NCBI RefSeq assembly: GCF_000744825.1
Contig: NZ_JQMR01000001.1
Span: 186,001 to 250,000, forward strand
Length of the DNA stretch: 64,000 nt
Origin: Carnobacterium mobile DSM 4848
Lineage (GTDB): Bacteria; Bacillota; Bacilli; Lactobacillales; Carnobacteriaceae
Direction: 5' to 3'
Under the pieces are notes generated by a model that made no database searches, had not been told where the DNA came from, and saw only the letters and a program-made list of their open reading frames with translations. The number at the start of each line of letters is the position of its first letter. Positions within the stretch are counted from its first letter, which is position 1. The position numbers were made by a program, and so were the translations under genes. Shown piece by piece: positions 18,897-27,881 of the stretch.

Positions 18897-19637
18897 ATGG
18901 AAGATACCCTTATTTTGACAAGCATTTTTACTATTTTAAAGAAAAGAGCTGTATTGATTATCGGACTAGGCTTTGTTGGGTTGGTATTGATGTTTGGCTA
19001 TACCGTTGCCCTTGTAGTTCCTCAATATAGTTCAAGCACTCAACTGTTAGTGAATCGAACAACTACTGAACTTACCGGTGTGGAAATAGGAGACGTTGAT
19101 AAAGATATTAAAATGATCAATACTTACAAAGATATTATCAAAGGGCCGGTTATTTTAGATTTAGTCAGAAAAGATTTAGCTATTCCTTTAACAACAGATG
19201 AACTATCAGGAAAAATACTAATTGGCACAGAAGAAAATTCACAAGTTTTTTCTTTAACAGTGACAGATGAAGATCCTTATACAGCAGCAAGAATTGCTAA
19301 TAAGATCGCAGCTACGTTTAAAAACGAAATCGGAAAAATCATGAAAGTCGATAATGTCACGATTATTTCTAAAGCTGTTCCAAAAAACACACCCATTTCT
19401 CCTAACTTGCCAATGAATGCAGCAGTTGGATTAATTGTTGGTTTAATGCTTGGAATGGTCATAACCTTCTTGTTGGAATTAGTTGATAACACCATCCGTT
19501 CCAATAGTTACATTACTGAAAAAGTGGAATGGACCATTTTAGGAAATGTATTTGAAATGAGTGTTGAAGAAGGAGAGCCCGAAAAGGAAGCAAAGCAGCC
19601 AAATTTGGAACTTATAAGAGCAAATAGTAAAGAATAG
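18897..19637 (+). CDS. Wzz/CpsC-type chain-length and kinase-adaptor protein
   Basis: Capsular polysaccharide co-polymerase of 246 residues with a membrane segment near residues 18-40, an extracellular Wzz domain (VVPQYSSSTQLLVNR) and a second membrane segment near residues 178-200 (NLPMNAAVGLIVGLMLGMVI). The Pro-rich stretch VPKNTPISPNLP before it is typical. It partners the BY-kinase encoded next to control chain length and export at the membrane. Start ATG has CAGGAGG. It is the first gene of the operon; the usual CpsB/Wzh tyrosine phosphatase gene is not present. Confidence 0.92.
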   Translation: MEDTLILTSIFTILKKRAVLIIGLGFVGLVLMFGYTVALVVPQYSSSTQLLVNRTTTELTGVEIGDVDKDIKMINTYKDIIKGPVILDLVRKDLAIPLTTDELSGKILIGTEENSQVFSLTVTDEDPYTAARIANKIAATFKNEIGKIMKVDNVTIISKAVPKNTPISPNLPMNAAVGLIVGLMLGMVITFLLELVDNTIRSNSYITEKVEWTILGNVFEMSVEEGEPEKEAKQPNLELIRANSKE

Positions 19638-19651
19638 GAGGGTGAAGCGTA

Positions 19652-20356
19652 ATGTTTAAAAAGAAATTAAAAGAAACAAAAAACAATCCAGCAAAACTGA
19701 TCACATTGACAAAACCGAGTTCAGTTATCTCAGAACAATTTAAAACAATTCGAACGAACATTCAATTTTCAATTTTTGATAAAGAGATGAAGAGCATCGC
19801 CGTTACATCAGATATGGTAGGAGCAGGGAAGTCAACTGTGGCAGCAAACTTGGCTGTAACTTTTTCAATGCAAGGAAAAAAGGTTGTTCTAGTCGATTCA
19901 GATCTGCGAAAACCAACCATTCATCGCTTTTTTGGCTTATCTAATCGAGATGGTTTGACGACTATTTTAACCAATCGCTCAATCAGGCTTTGCAATATGA
20001 TTCACCATACTGATGTAGATAACTTATTTGTTCTTACTAGTGGGATTATTCCACCTAACCCATCAGAATTATTGGCTTCATCTCGCATGGATGAACTGTT
20101 GGTCGAATTAGAAAAGGATTTTGATTTAATTATTTTTGATTTGCCGCCTGTTGTCGCTGTAACAGATGCTCAAATTATGGCAAGTAAAGTAGACGGTACT
20201 ATTTTTGTTATACGAAAAGAAAACTCAACTAAAGATAAAATAATGGAATCTAAATTATTGTTGCAGCGTGTGAATGCCAATGTTATTGGTGTAGTATTGA
20301 ACCGCATTAAAGTCACCGAAGATTTTAATTATGATTATTATAGAACGGCAGATTAA
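19652..20356 (+). CDS. CpsD-type bacterial tyrosine kinase
   Basis: BY-kinase of 234 residues with Walker A GAGKST, Walker A' VVLVDSDLRKPT and Walker B LIIFDLPP. It autophosphorylates on C-terminal tyrosines when bound to its membrane adaptor. The tyrosine cluster is short (YDYY near the C-terminus). The start follows AGGAGGGTGAAGCGTA. It lies 14 bases after the Wzz-type gene, as in Firmicute capsule operons. Confidence 0.93.
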   Translation: MFKKKLKETKNNPAKLITLTKPSSVISEQFKTIRTNIQFSIFDKEMKSIAVTSDMVGAGKSTVAANLAVTFSMQGKKVVLVDSDLRKPTIHRFFGLSNRDGLTTILTNRSIRLCNMIHHTDVDNLFVLTSGIIPPNPSELLASSRMDELLVELEKDFDLIIFDLPPVVAVTDAQIMASKVDGTIFVIRKENSTKDKIMESKLLLQRVNANVIGVVLNRIKVTEDFNYDYYRTAD

Positions 20357-20488
20357 TTAGACGATTTTTAAACTTCATTCCCTCAAAAAAGCAAGACCTC
20401 AGAATAGAACCTCGTTTTTGAACTATGTTTTACCCCGCTCTAAAAGATTCTCTTTCCAAAGTAATGAATAGAAAGAAGAGTGAACCAA

Positions 20489-22366
20489 ATGAGTAGGAAT
20501 TTAAAAAAATTGATTTTAATCAGTTACGATAGCTTGGCTATTTGTTTATCGGCTGTCTTAGCCTCTATTTTCCTTAATCCTTATATTGCTTTACCACAAG
20601 AACTATATGTGGCTACTGTAGCAGTCAGCATCTTTTTTTACTTACTTTTCGCTGTATACTTCAAGCTGTTTACCCATATTAACCGCTATATGGGAATTAG
20701 AGAAGCTGTTTTTATTGGAGTATGTGTCAACTTAGCTTTTCTATTAGTTGCAGTTTCTTCCTTCTTTTGGTTTCCTTTAATCAGCTTTCGGTTCATTATA
20801 TTAACCACCATTTTTTCAACAGTTAGTATTGAAAGCAGCCGTATTCTATGGCGATTCTATCATGAACATCAATGCAAGAAGCAAAAAGCAAAGATAATGA
20901 AAAAGCAAATACGAACGTTGATCGTTGGTGCAGGAGATGGTGGAAATCTTTTTATCCGAAGTTTAAAACAGAACTTTAATGAAGTCAAAATTGTAGGAAT
21001 CGTAGACGACGACCCCTTTAAGCACAAAACAAGATTATATGATTTCCCCGTTTTAGGCCCTCTTGAAAAAATCCCCGAATTAGTTAAAAACTTCGAAATT
21101 CAGCAAATCACCATTGCTATTCCCTCTTTAAACCCCAAAAAATACAAACAAATCGTTGATATTTGTAACCAAGCCGGTGTCAAGGTCAATCTGATGCCTT
21201 CCATTGAAGACGTCCTTCAAGGGAAACTTTCAGTTAGTCAATTTAGAGAAATCAATGTAGTGAATTTACTAGGCCGAGATGAAGTTAAATTAAATATGCA
21301 GCAAATCTCAGCTGAGTTAACAGGAAAAACGATCTTGGTCAGTGGAGCAGGCGGATCGATCGGTTCAGAAATTTGTCGCCAAATTGCTAAATTTTCTCCA
21401 GAACGTTTGATTTTATTAGGCCATGGTGAAAACTCTATTTATCAAATCGACCGAGAATTAAGAGGATCGTACAAAGGCCAATTTGATATTATTCCCGTTA
21501 TTGCTGAGGTACAAGACCGCAAACGGATTTTTGAAGTGATGCAGCAGTATCATCCGGAACGGGTCTACCACGCAGCTGCTCACAAACATGTTCCAATGAT
21601 GGAATACAACCCTCAAGAAGCAGTAAAAAATAATATTTATGGAACAAAAAATATGGCTGAAGCTGCAAAGGTAACGGGTGTAACAAGCTTTGTTATGATT
21701 TCGACCGATAAGGCGGTCAACCCGCCAAATGTTATGGGGGCTACAAAACGCATAGCAGAAATGATTGTCACTGGTTTAAATGAACCGGGAAAAACTAAAT
21801 TCGCTGCTGTCCGTTTTGGGAATGTCTTAGGCAGTCGCGGCAGCGTCGTTCCTTTATTTAAAGAACAAATTCAACAGGGCGGTCCAATTACGATTACAGA
21901 TTTTCGAATGACACGGTACTTTATGACTATTCCAGAGGCAAGTCGGTTGGTGATTCAAGCCGGAGCTTTAGCTAGCGGGGGAGAAGTATTTATCCTTGAT
22001 ATGGGAAAACCTGTCAAAATTTTAGATTTAGCTAAAAATGTTGTCAAACTTAGCGGATACACAGAAGAAGAGATTCCAATCATTGAAACGGGTATTCGTC
22101 CTGGTGAAAAGCTGTATGAAGAATTGTTAGTAGCAAATGAACGCACAGGGCAAATGGTTTACGATAAAATTTTTGTCGGAAAAGTTAAAAATATGGCTCT
22201 TAGTAAAGTAATGGAATTTGTTGATGAATTAGAAACATGCAAAACAAGCGAACTAAAAGAACAATTGCTTGAGTTTGCTAATGATCATGCAGAGAAAAAA
22301 CCTGAAGTTAAGTTTGTTCCTAATTATCCTGAAGAACTACTGAAAGGAGAATTATCTCATGTATGA
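20489..22366 (+). CDS. PglF/EpsC-like UDP-GlcNAc 4,6-dehydratase, membrane-anchored
   Basis: Long-form nucleotide-sugar dehydratase of 625 residues: about four N-terminal membrane segments, a first Rossmann-like domain (VGAGDGGNLFIRSL) and the SDR catalytic domain (VSGAGGSIGSEICRQI). The active site reads T406-D407-K408 and M416, matching the Thr-Asp-Lys plus Met set of C. jejuni PglF, in which Met replaces the usual Tyr. By that comparison it should convert UDP-GlcNAc to UDP-4-keto-6-deoxy-GlcNAc without C5 inversion. ATG at 20489 is chosen over a GTG at 20480. It overlaps the next gene by 8 bases. Specificity is inferred from residues. Confidence 0.88.
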   Translation: MSRNLKKLILISYDSLAICLSAVLASIFLNPYIALPQELYVATVAVSIFFYLLFAVYFKLFTHINRYMGIREAVFIGVCVNLAFLLVAVSSFFWFPLISFRFIILTTIFSTVSIESSRILWRFYHEHQCKKQKAKIMKKQIRTLIVGAGDGGNLFIRSLKQNFNEVKIVGIVDDDPFKHKTRLYDFPVLGPLEKIPELVKNFEIQQITIAIPSLNPKKYKQIVDICNQAGVKVNLMPSIEDVLQGKLSVSQFREINVVNLLGRDEVKLNMQQISAELTGKTILVSGAGGSIGSEICRQIAKFSPERLILLGHGENSIYQIDRELRGSYKGQFDIIPVIAEVQDRKRIFEVMQQYHPERVYHAAAHKHVPMMEYNPQEAVKNNIYGTKNMAEAAKVTGVTSFVMISTDKAVNPPNVMGATKRIAEMIVTGLNEPGKTKFAAVRFGNVLGSRGSVVPLFKEQIQQGGPITITDFRMTRYFMTIPEASRLVIQAGALASGGEVFILDMGKPVKILDLAKNVVKLSGYTEEEIPIIETGIRPGEKLYEELLVANERTGQMVYDKIFVGKVKNMALSKVMEFVDELETCKTSELKEQLLEFANDHAEKKPEVKFVPNYPEELLKGELSHV

Positions 22367-22967
22367 AAATTATATCAAACGCAAACTAGATGTAGCATTT
22401 GCGCTCGTGCTCATCTTGATTGCAGCTCCTATCATGATTGCCTGCGCCTTACTGATTAAGTACGAATCAGAAGGCCCTATCTTATTTCAACAAACACGTT
22501 TAGGCAAATACAACCGAGTTTTTAAAGTGATTAAATTTCGGACGATGCGTATTCAAACCCTAGATGCTGGACAAGAGCTGACCGATAGGCAACGAATCAC
22601 AAAAGTTGGAGCGTTTTTAAGAAAGACCAGTATCGATGAACTTCCTCAATTATTTAATATTTTAATGGGGGAAATGAGCTTTATTGGGCCTAGGCCCTTA
22701 CTGCCCCAATATCTTACCTTATATGACCAAAATCAGCAGAGAAGACATGAAGTAACTTCTGGTATTTCTGGTTGGGCGCAAGTAAATGGCAGAAACGCAA
22801 TCAGCTGGGATGAAAAATTTAAACTGGATGTTTATTATGTTGATCACATCAGTTTTATAGTAGATTTAAAAATTTTTTTTCTAACTATTTACCAAGTACT
22901 GAGACGAAAAGATGTGGATCATTCTAGAGTAGATACAATGCCGTTCTTTAAAGGAGAGCCAGAGTAA
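22359..22967 (+). CDS. Undecaprenyl-phosphate sugar-1-phosphate transferase (PglC/EpsL type)
   Basis: Monotopic phosphoglycosyl transferase of 202 residues, the short PglC-like form, with one N-terminal hydrophobic segment and the family core: KVIKFRTMR, TSIDELPQLFNILMGEMSFIGPRPLLP and GISGWAQVNGRN. The Asp-Glu pair in IDEL is catalytic in the family. It starts the repeat unit by placing a phospho-sugar on undecaprenyl phosphate. It overlaps the dehydratase gene, so the two are likely coupled; the probable substrate is the amino-sugar nucleotide made by the neighbours. Confidence 0.92.
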   Translation: MYENYIKRKLDVAFALVLILIAAPIMIACALLIKYESEGPILFQQTRLGKYNRVFKVIKFRTMRIQTLDAGQELTDRQRITKVGAFLRKTSIDELPQLFNILMGEMSFIGPRPLLPQYLTLYDQNQQRRHEVTSGISGWAQVNGRNAISWDEKFKLDVYYVDHISFIVDLKIFFLTIYQVLRRKDVDHSRVDTMPFFKGEPE

Positions 22968-23018
22968 AAAAGGTCATAAGCCGCTTTTGAAATTAATCTA
23001 AGAAAGAAGTGATGAGGA

Positions 23019-24185
23019 ATGAACCGGATTTTATTATCTTCTCCCCATATGTCAGGTAAGGAACAAATCTATGTCAACGAAGCTTTTGAGACAAATTGGA
23101 TTGCTCCGTTAGGTCCAAATGTCTCAGCTTTTGAAAAAGAATTGGCAGCTTACGTGAATACGAAAGGCGCAGCTTTAACAAATTCAGGTACTGCGGCAAT
23201 ACATTTAGCATTAAGCATTTTAGGCGTAGGAAAAGGCGATAGCGTATTCTGTTCTTCTTTTACTTTTGTTGCTAGTGCAAATCCGGCTATTTACTTAGGA
23301 GCGCACGTAACGTTTATTGATTCTGAACCAGAAACTTGGAATATGTCTCCTCAAGCTCTTGAACGGGCCCTTTCAGATGCAAAGAAAAGGGGGCAGTTAC
23401 CTAAAGCGGTTATCGTGGTCCATCTTTATGGTCAATCAGCTAAAATGGCTGAATTACTTGAAGTTGCTGATCAATATGGAGTCCCTATTGTAGAAGATGC
23501 TGCTGAATCATTGGGTTCTGACTATAAAGGGAAGAAAAGCGGGACGTTCGGGAAAATTGGTATTTATTCCTTTAATGGGAACAAAATCATTACCACATCT
23601 GGTGGAGGGGCTTTAGTTTCAGAAGATGAAGAATTAGTGGAAAAAGCTGTTTTTTTAGCAACCCAAGCCCGAGATGCAGCGCCGCATTATCAGCATTCTG
23701 TAACAGGCTACAATTACCGAATGAGCAATGTGAGTGCCGGTATCGGCCGAGCCCAGTTGGAAGTTTTAGATGAACGTGTTTTTCAAAGAAGGCAAGTATA
23801 TGAACGATATGTTGAAGAACTTTCTTCTATTGAAGGTCTTCAGTTTATGCCGGAATTAACTGGCACCAAATCAAATCGGTGGTTGACCGCTTTAACATTT
23901 GATCCAGGAATCATGCCGATTACACCTTATGAAGTGATGGACCTGTTGAATAAGGAAAATATTGAAACACGTGTTTTATGGAAGCCGCTGCATTTACAAC
24001 CTGTATTCGAAAATTCAAGATTCTATAAACACCATGAGCAGGAACAAGCCATTTCTGAAACTTTATTTACCCGGGGATTGTGTCTTCCTTCAGGTTCTAA
24101 TATGACCGTTGAAGAGCAAGATTTCGTTATTCATCAATTGAAACAGGTCATAAAACAGCCTCTTTTGATCAAGCAAATCATCTAG
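23019..24185 (+). CDS. DegT/DnrJ/EryC1 aminotransferase (PglE/EpsN-like)
   Basis: PLP-dependent sugar aminotransferase of 388 residues. Lys189 in SFNGNKIITTSGGG is the PLP-binding lysine; SGTAAIHLALSILG and VEDAAESLGSDYKGKKSGTF are family signatures. It would aminate UDP-4-keto-6-deoxy-GlcNAc to the 4-amino sugar. In PglE/EpsN pathways an acetyltransferase (PglD/EpsM) follows, but none is encoded in this operon, so the sugar may keep a free 4-amino group. The start is ATG with AGAAGTGATGAGG before it. Function is well supported; substrate is inferred from neighbours. Confidence 0.9.
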   Translation: MNRILLSSPHMSGKEQIYVNEAFETNWIAPLGPNVSAFEKELAAYVNTKGAALTNSGTAAIHLALSILGVGKGDSVFCSSFTFVASANPAIYLGAHVTFIDSEPETWNMSPQALERALSDAKKRGQLPKAVIVVHLYGQSAKMAELLEVADQYGVPIVEDAAESLGSDYKGKKSGTFGKIGIYSFNGNKIITTSGGGALVSEDEELVEKAVFLATQARDAAPHYQHSVTGYNYRMSNVSAGIGRAQLEVLDERVFQRRQVYERYVEELSSIEGLQFMPELTGTKSNRWLTALTFDPGIMPITPYEVMDLLNKENIETRVLWKPLHLQPVFENSRFYKHHEQEQAISETLFTRGLCLPSGSNMTVEEQDFVIHQLKQVIKQPLLIKQII

Positions 24186-24203
24186 CTAAAGGAGCGGGTC
24201 GCA

Positions 24204-25400
24204 ATGGAAAAAGTTCTCATGTTAGCTTCTGTTTCATCCATGATTTATCAATTTAATATGCCGAATATTCGTCTATTGCTCAAACAAGGGTATGAAGTTC
24301 ATGTAGCCGCAAATTTTGAACAAGGCAGTCCTACTTCTAGAGAAAATGTCAATGAGTTTAAACAAGAATTAGCGCAATTAGGTGTTATTTATCACCAAGT
24401 TGATTGTAAACGAGGAGCAGGAGATTTAACTTCTCATATTCATTCATTCAGGCAAATTAGAAAACTACTGCTGACCCATCATTTTTCTTTTATTCATTGT
24501 CACACTCCTATAACGGGAGCTTTAACAAGAATAGCAGCAAGGAAGATGGGGGTCCCGGTAATCTATACAGCGCATGGTTTTCATTTTTTTGACGGCGCTC
24601 CAATGAAGAATTGGTTGTTTTATCCAATAGAAAGAGTGTTATCCAAATACACAGATGTACTAGTAACAATCAACCAAGAGGATTTTAACCGAGCTAATCA
24701 AGATTTTAAAATGAAAAATATTCAGTACATTCCAGGAGTTGGATTAAATACTAGCGCTTTTCGCGACGTGATCGTAGATAAAAAGCAAGTACGTTCAGAG
24801 ATAGGAATACCGGAAGATGCCATATTGATGTTTTCAGTTGGAGAAGTTACTAGCAGAAAAAATCATGAAACGGCTATTCGGGCATTGGCTAAGGCAGAAA
24901 ATAAAAAACTTTATTATATTATTTGCGGTCAAGGAAAACTAGAAGCTCATTTAAAACATTTGTCAAAAGAATTGGGAATTGAAGAGCGTGTTTTGCTATT
25001 AGGATTTAGGAAAGACATTGCTCAATTATGTAAGTCTTCAGATATTTATGTTTTCCCTTCTCAAAGAGAAGGACTGGGGATAGCAGCGATTGAAGGAATG
25101 GCAAGCGGGTTGCCATTGATTTCATCCTATGTTAACGGTATTAGAGATTATACGCGTAATGAAGAAACCGGCTTTTGTTTAGATCCTTTTGATGTTGAAG
25201 GGTTTGCCAAAGCAATGGATAAGTTAGGTGGAGATTCTGATTTAAGACACATAATCGGCAAAAAGAATAGTGAAGCTGCTAAACGGTTTGATATCAAAAA
25301 TGTAAATAATCTGATGGAACATATTTATCTGGAAATGAGTTATACTACTGCACCGAAAGCAGAGCTTTTGATGAATAAAGAACAAATAAAAGTTGAGTAA
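24204..25400 (+). CDS. GT4-family glycosyltransferase
   Basis: GT-B fold transferase of 398 residues. The N-terminal domain resembles EpsD/WbnK-type enzymes (FIHCHTPITGALTRIAARK, VIYTAHGFHFFDG) and the C-terminal domain carries the nucleotide-sugar site FPSQREGLGIAAIEGMASGLP. No membrane segment is obvious; it acts at the inner face of the membrane on the lipid-linked acceptor. ATG start with AAAGGAGCGGG. Probably the second-sugar transferase of the repeat unit. Donor sugar unknown. Confidence 0.88.
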   Translation: MEKVLMLASVSSMIYQFNMPNIRLLLKQGYEVHVAANFEQGSPTSRENVNEFKQELAQLGVIYHQVDCKRGAGDLTSHIHSFRQIRKLLLTHHFSFIHCHTPITGALTRIAARKMGVPVIYTAHGFHFFDGAPMKNWLFYPIERVLSKYTDVLVTINQEDFNRANQDFKMKNIQYIPGVGLNTSAFRDVIVDKKQVRSEIGIPEDAILMFSVGEVTSRKNHETAIRALAKAENKKLYYIICGQGKLEAHLKHLSKELGIEERVLLLGFRKDIAQLCKSSDIYVFPSQREGLGIAAIEGMASGLPLISSYVNGIRDYTRNEETGFCLDPFDVEGFAKAMDKLGGDSDLRHIIGKKNSEAAKRFDIKNVNNLMEHIYLEMSYTTAPKAELLMNKEQIKVE

Positions 25401-25444
25401 GAAAATATTAGCCAAAGAAAGAGACTGACCTGGAGGTGAAACAA

Positions 25445-26680
25445 GTGAGGAAAAGCAAACTTCTTTATTTGACCATGCAGCAAATTTTATTTTTAATGTA
25501 TTTTCTAATGAGTTATTTTGTTTATACAATTGCACTTAAAGAAGGAAACGAAGGAGTTGCCATACAATTTCTTGGAGGAAAAGATGATGGATTCTTCTAT
25601 TGGGAACAGGTTAAAAATATTGTTTCAGGAGAAACTGCTATCCTCACTTCGATTTATCCTTTGATCATTGGATATGTGGTTAAGGTGACTGGAATAGAAG
25701 ATGTTTACATTATCCGGCTGTTCAATTATATAGGATTTGTTGGTTTTGTTTTTATTAGTGTCTGGCTGATTGATCTTATTTTCAAATTGAGCAGCAGCCA
25801 GAAAGCAGGTGATATGAACACTGAACGCGCTAACTCGAAAACAGTGCTTATTTTATCCTATATGTGTTATATCAATTTGATGATGTGCGCTACCTTTTCA
25901 ATTTATCGTGATATCTGGATCATGTTCTTTTATGCAGTTTCGGTGCTTTTAAGTGTCATTGTTGTCTTCGTACCTAAGGAAGGCTATGCAGCTTTGATTT
26001 TGTTGATTCCTAGTTTATGGATGCTGGGTGAATTAAGGTTTTATGCAGCTGGTTCATTTCTCATCACAGTTATTCTTTATTATTTATACAAAAAAATCAA
26101 ACAAGTTAAAAGACCGTTTCTAATTATTGGAATTTTTCTTATCCTATTCATTTTTTATTATACCTTTTTGATCAATTACCAAATCCCTTACTTAAAAATG
26201 TCGCTAGGAGATGCCTTGGACTATCGAAACAGTGCATTAACTAATTTTTCCGGTGGAAGTCAAATGTTTATCAATCTAAAACAGTATTTCTTTGGCACTT
26301 TTTTTGTCAATTACTTCCACAGTTATCTAGGTAATTCGATTGGACCCCTTCCTTGGCACATCAATGGGTTCAGTACACTGTTCTTGTTTGTTATTGAGAC
26401 TGGACCAATGGTACTGATTCTGCGGTACTTATGGATAAAAAGAGCTTTGTTGACAGCAATCCATTGTTATATTTTATTACATGCTTTTGTCTGGTTTGGA
26501 ATGATTGGACTTTCAAATGATAACATTGGTACGGCTGCTAGATTGAGAATGATTGGCTGGGTTCTGATTTTGATTGTTTTTGCTACAATTTACAGCAAAG
26601 TTCAAAGCGATAAAGAAAAAACGGTTCGGTTAACTGTTACTAACGATAAAAAAGAAATAAAAAGTACAGAAAAGGAGTGA
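25445..26680 (+). CDS. Polytopic membrane protein, candidate polysaccharide polymerase
   Basis: Membrane protein of about 411 residues with around ten hydrophobic segments and a large charged loop. A conserved-looking DD pair occurs early (GGKDDGFFYWEQVKNI), as in membrane glycosyltransferases of the GT-C type, then YRDIWIMFFYAVSV and a loop around residues 245-305. Position between glycosyltransferases, and lack of any other candidate in the operon, make it the likely Wzy polymerase; sequence alone does not prove this. GTG at 25445 is chosen with TGGAGGTGA before it; the GTG at 25436 overlaps that site. Confidence 0.6.
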   Translation: MRKSKLLYLTMQQILFLMYFLMSYFVYTIALKEGNEGVAIQFLGGKDDGFFYWEQVKNIVSGETAILTSIYPLIIGYVVKVTGIEDVYIIRLFNYIGFVGFVFISVWLIDLIFKLSSSQKAGDMNTERANSKTVLILSYMCYINLMMCATFSIYRDIWIMFFYAVSVLLSVIVVFVPKEGYAALILLIPSLWMLGELRFYAAGSFLITVILYYLYKKIKQVKRPFLIIGIFLILFIFYYTFLINYQIPYLKMSLGDALDYRNSALTNFSGGSQMFINLKQYFFGTFFVNYFHSYLGNSIGPLPWHINGFSTLFLFVIETGPMVLILRYLWIKRALLTAIHCYILLHAFVWFGMIGLSNDNIGTAARLRMIGWVLILIVFATIYSKVQSDKEKTVRLTVTNDKKEIKSTEKE

Positions 26681-26686
26681 AGAGAT

Positions 26687-27853
26687 TTGAAAAAAGCTGT
26701 CTTTGTGGTCAAATCGTTGACCAACGGTGGAATCGAGCATTCATTGGTCAATTTGATCAATCATCTTGAACATTATGAAATCACTCTATTGTTATCTAAA
26801 AATGTTGCTCCTTTACTGCCATTAATTAAAAAGCCGATTAAAGTTAAGTATTTAACGGATAAAGGCAATGGAATCGATACTAGGATTTATTTGAAAGAAG
26901 CTTATAAAAGGAAACAATGGATGTCATTGTTAAATGCTAGTTGGAGAATCGGATTTTATCTCGTTTCAAAGGATATGATTCCCTTAAATAATTACTATTT
27001 GAAATCTTATCCCATGGAAGATGAAGAGTACGATATAGCAGTAGCTTATGATGGGGGATTGCGTGCTACGTCTTCTTACGTCATTCAAAAAATCAAAGCT
27101 AAAAAGAAAATCATGTGGGTGCATGAGGATTATTCAAAACTAGTCCAGGCTGAAAAACGGACAGGCGGAACAGTGTTTACACATTTTGATCAAATTTTTT
27201 GTGTTTCTAAAGGAGCAAAAGAAAAATTTGATGAATTATATCCTGAATTAATAGAGAAGACAAGCGTTTTTTATTCTATTTATAGTAAAAATGATTTCTA
27301 TGCAAAAGCGGAAAATAAGCAAAGTCATTATGATTATCCAGGAATGAAAATTTTAACAGTCGCCCGTTTGGGTGAGGAAAAAGGACATGACTTGATTCCA
27401 GCAGTTATCTCCAGATTAAAAGCAGAAGGGTACAACTTTCACTGGTATCTTATCGGAGACGATGATGGAGTCAAAGCAAAATTAGAAAAAGAAATCAAAA
27501 GCCGAGAATTATCAGCTTATTTAACCTTGATGGGCGGGATGAAGAATCCCTTCCCTTATTATCGAGACTGTGATATTTATGTCCAGCCTTCAAAACAAGA
27601 AGGGTACTGCATGTCCATGGTCGAAGCAATGGCTTTTGGAAAACCAATTGTTGCGACTAATTTTTTAACAGCTAAAGAATTTATTCATACCCATGGATCT
27701 GATGGCTTAATTGCTGATATTACTAGTCAGTCTCTTTATGAGAATGTTAAAAGGTTATTGGATGATAAAAAATTACGGACAAGCATCAGTGAACACTATT
27801 TGAAAAAAACAATTGATACTTCAACTGAGGTTGAAAAATTTTACGCTCTCTAA
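26687..27853 (+). CDS. GT4-family glycosyltransferase, tandem copy 1
   Basis: GT-B transferase of 388 residues starting at TTG (26687) after AAGGAGTGAAGAG. Landmarks are FVVKSLTNGGIEHSLVNLI, KKIMWVHEDYSK, ILTVARLGEEKGHDL and the donor-site segment VQPSKQEGYCMSMVEAMAFG. It is clearly paralogous to the next gene along the whole length, pointing to tandem duplication followed by divergence. Donor and acceptor unknown; probably adds related sugars. Confidence 0.87.
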   Translation: MKKAVFVVKSLTNGGIEHSLVNLINHLEHYEITLLLSKNVAPLLPLIKKPIKVKYLTDKGNGIDTRIYLKEAYKRKQWMSLLNASWRIGFYLVSKDMIPLNNYYLKSYPMEDEEYDIAVAYDGGLRATSSYVIQKIKAKKKIMWVHEDYSKLVQAEKRTGGTVFTHFDQIFCVSKGAKEKFDELYPELIEKTSVFYSIYSKNDFYAKAENKQSHYDYPGMKILTVARLGEEKGHDLIPAVISRLKAEGYNFHWYLIGDDDGVKAKLEKEIKSRELSAYLTLMGGMKNPFPYYRDCDIYVQPSKQEGYCMSMVEAMAFGKPIVATNFLTAKEFIHTHGSDGLIADITSQSLYENVKRLLDDKKLRTSISEHYLKKTIDTSTEVEKFYAL

Positions 27854-27881
27854 ACTAACTTCCAAAAGGAGTGAGTACTTA

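Noticed and set aside
27813-27881. N-terminal extension of the second tandem glycosyltransferase
   Set aside because: It overlaps the previous gene and lacks a ribosome site, while AAGGAGTG precedes the ATG at 27882.
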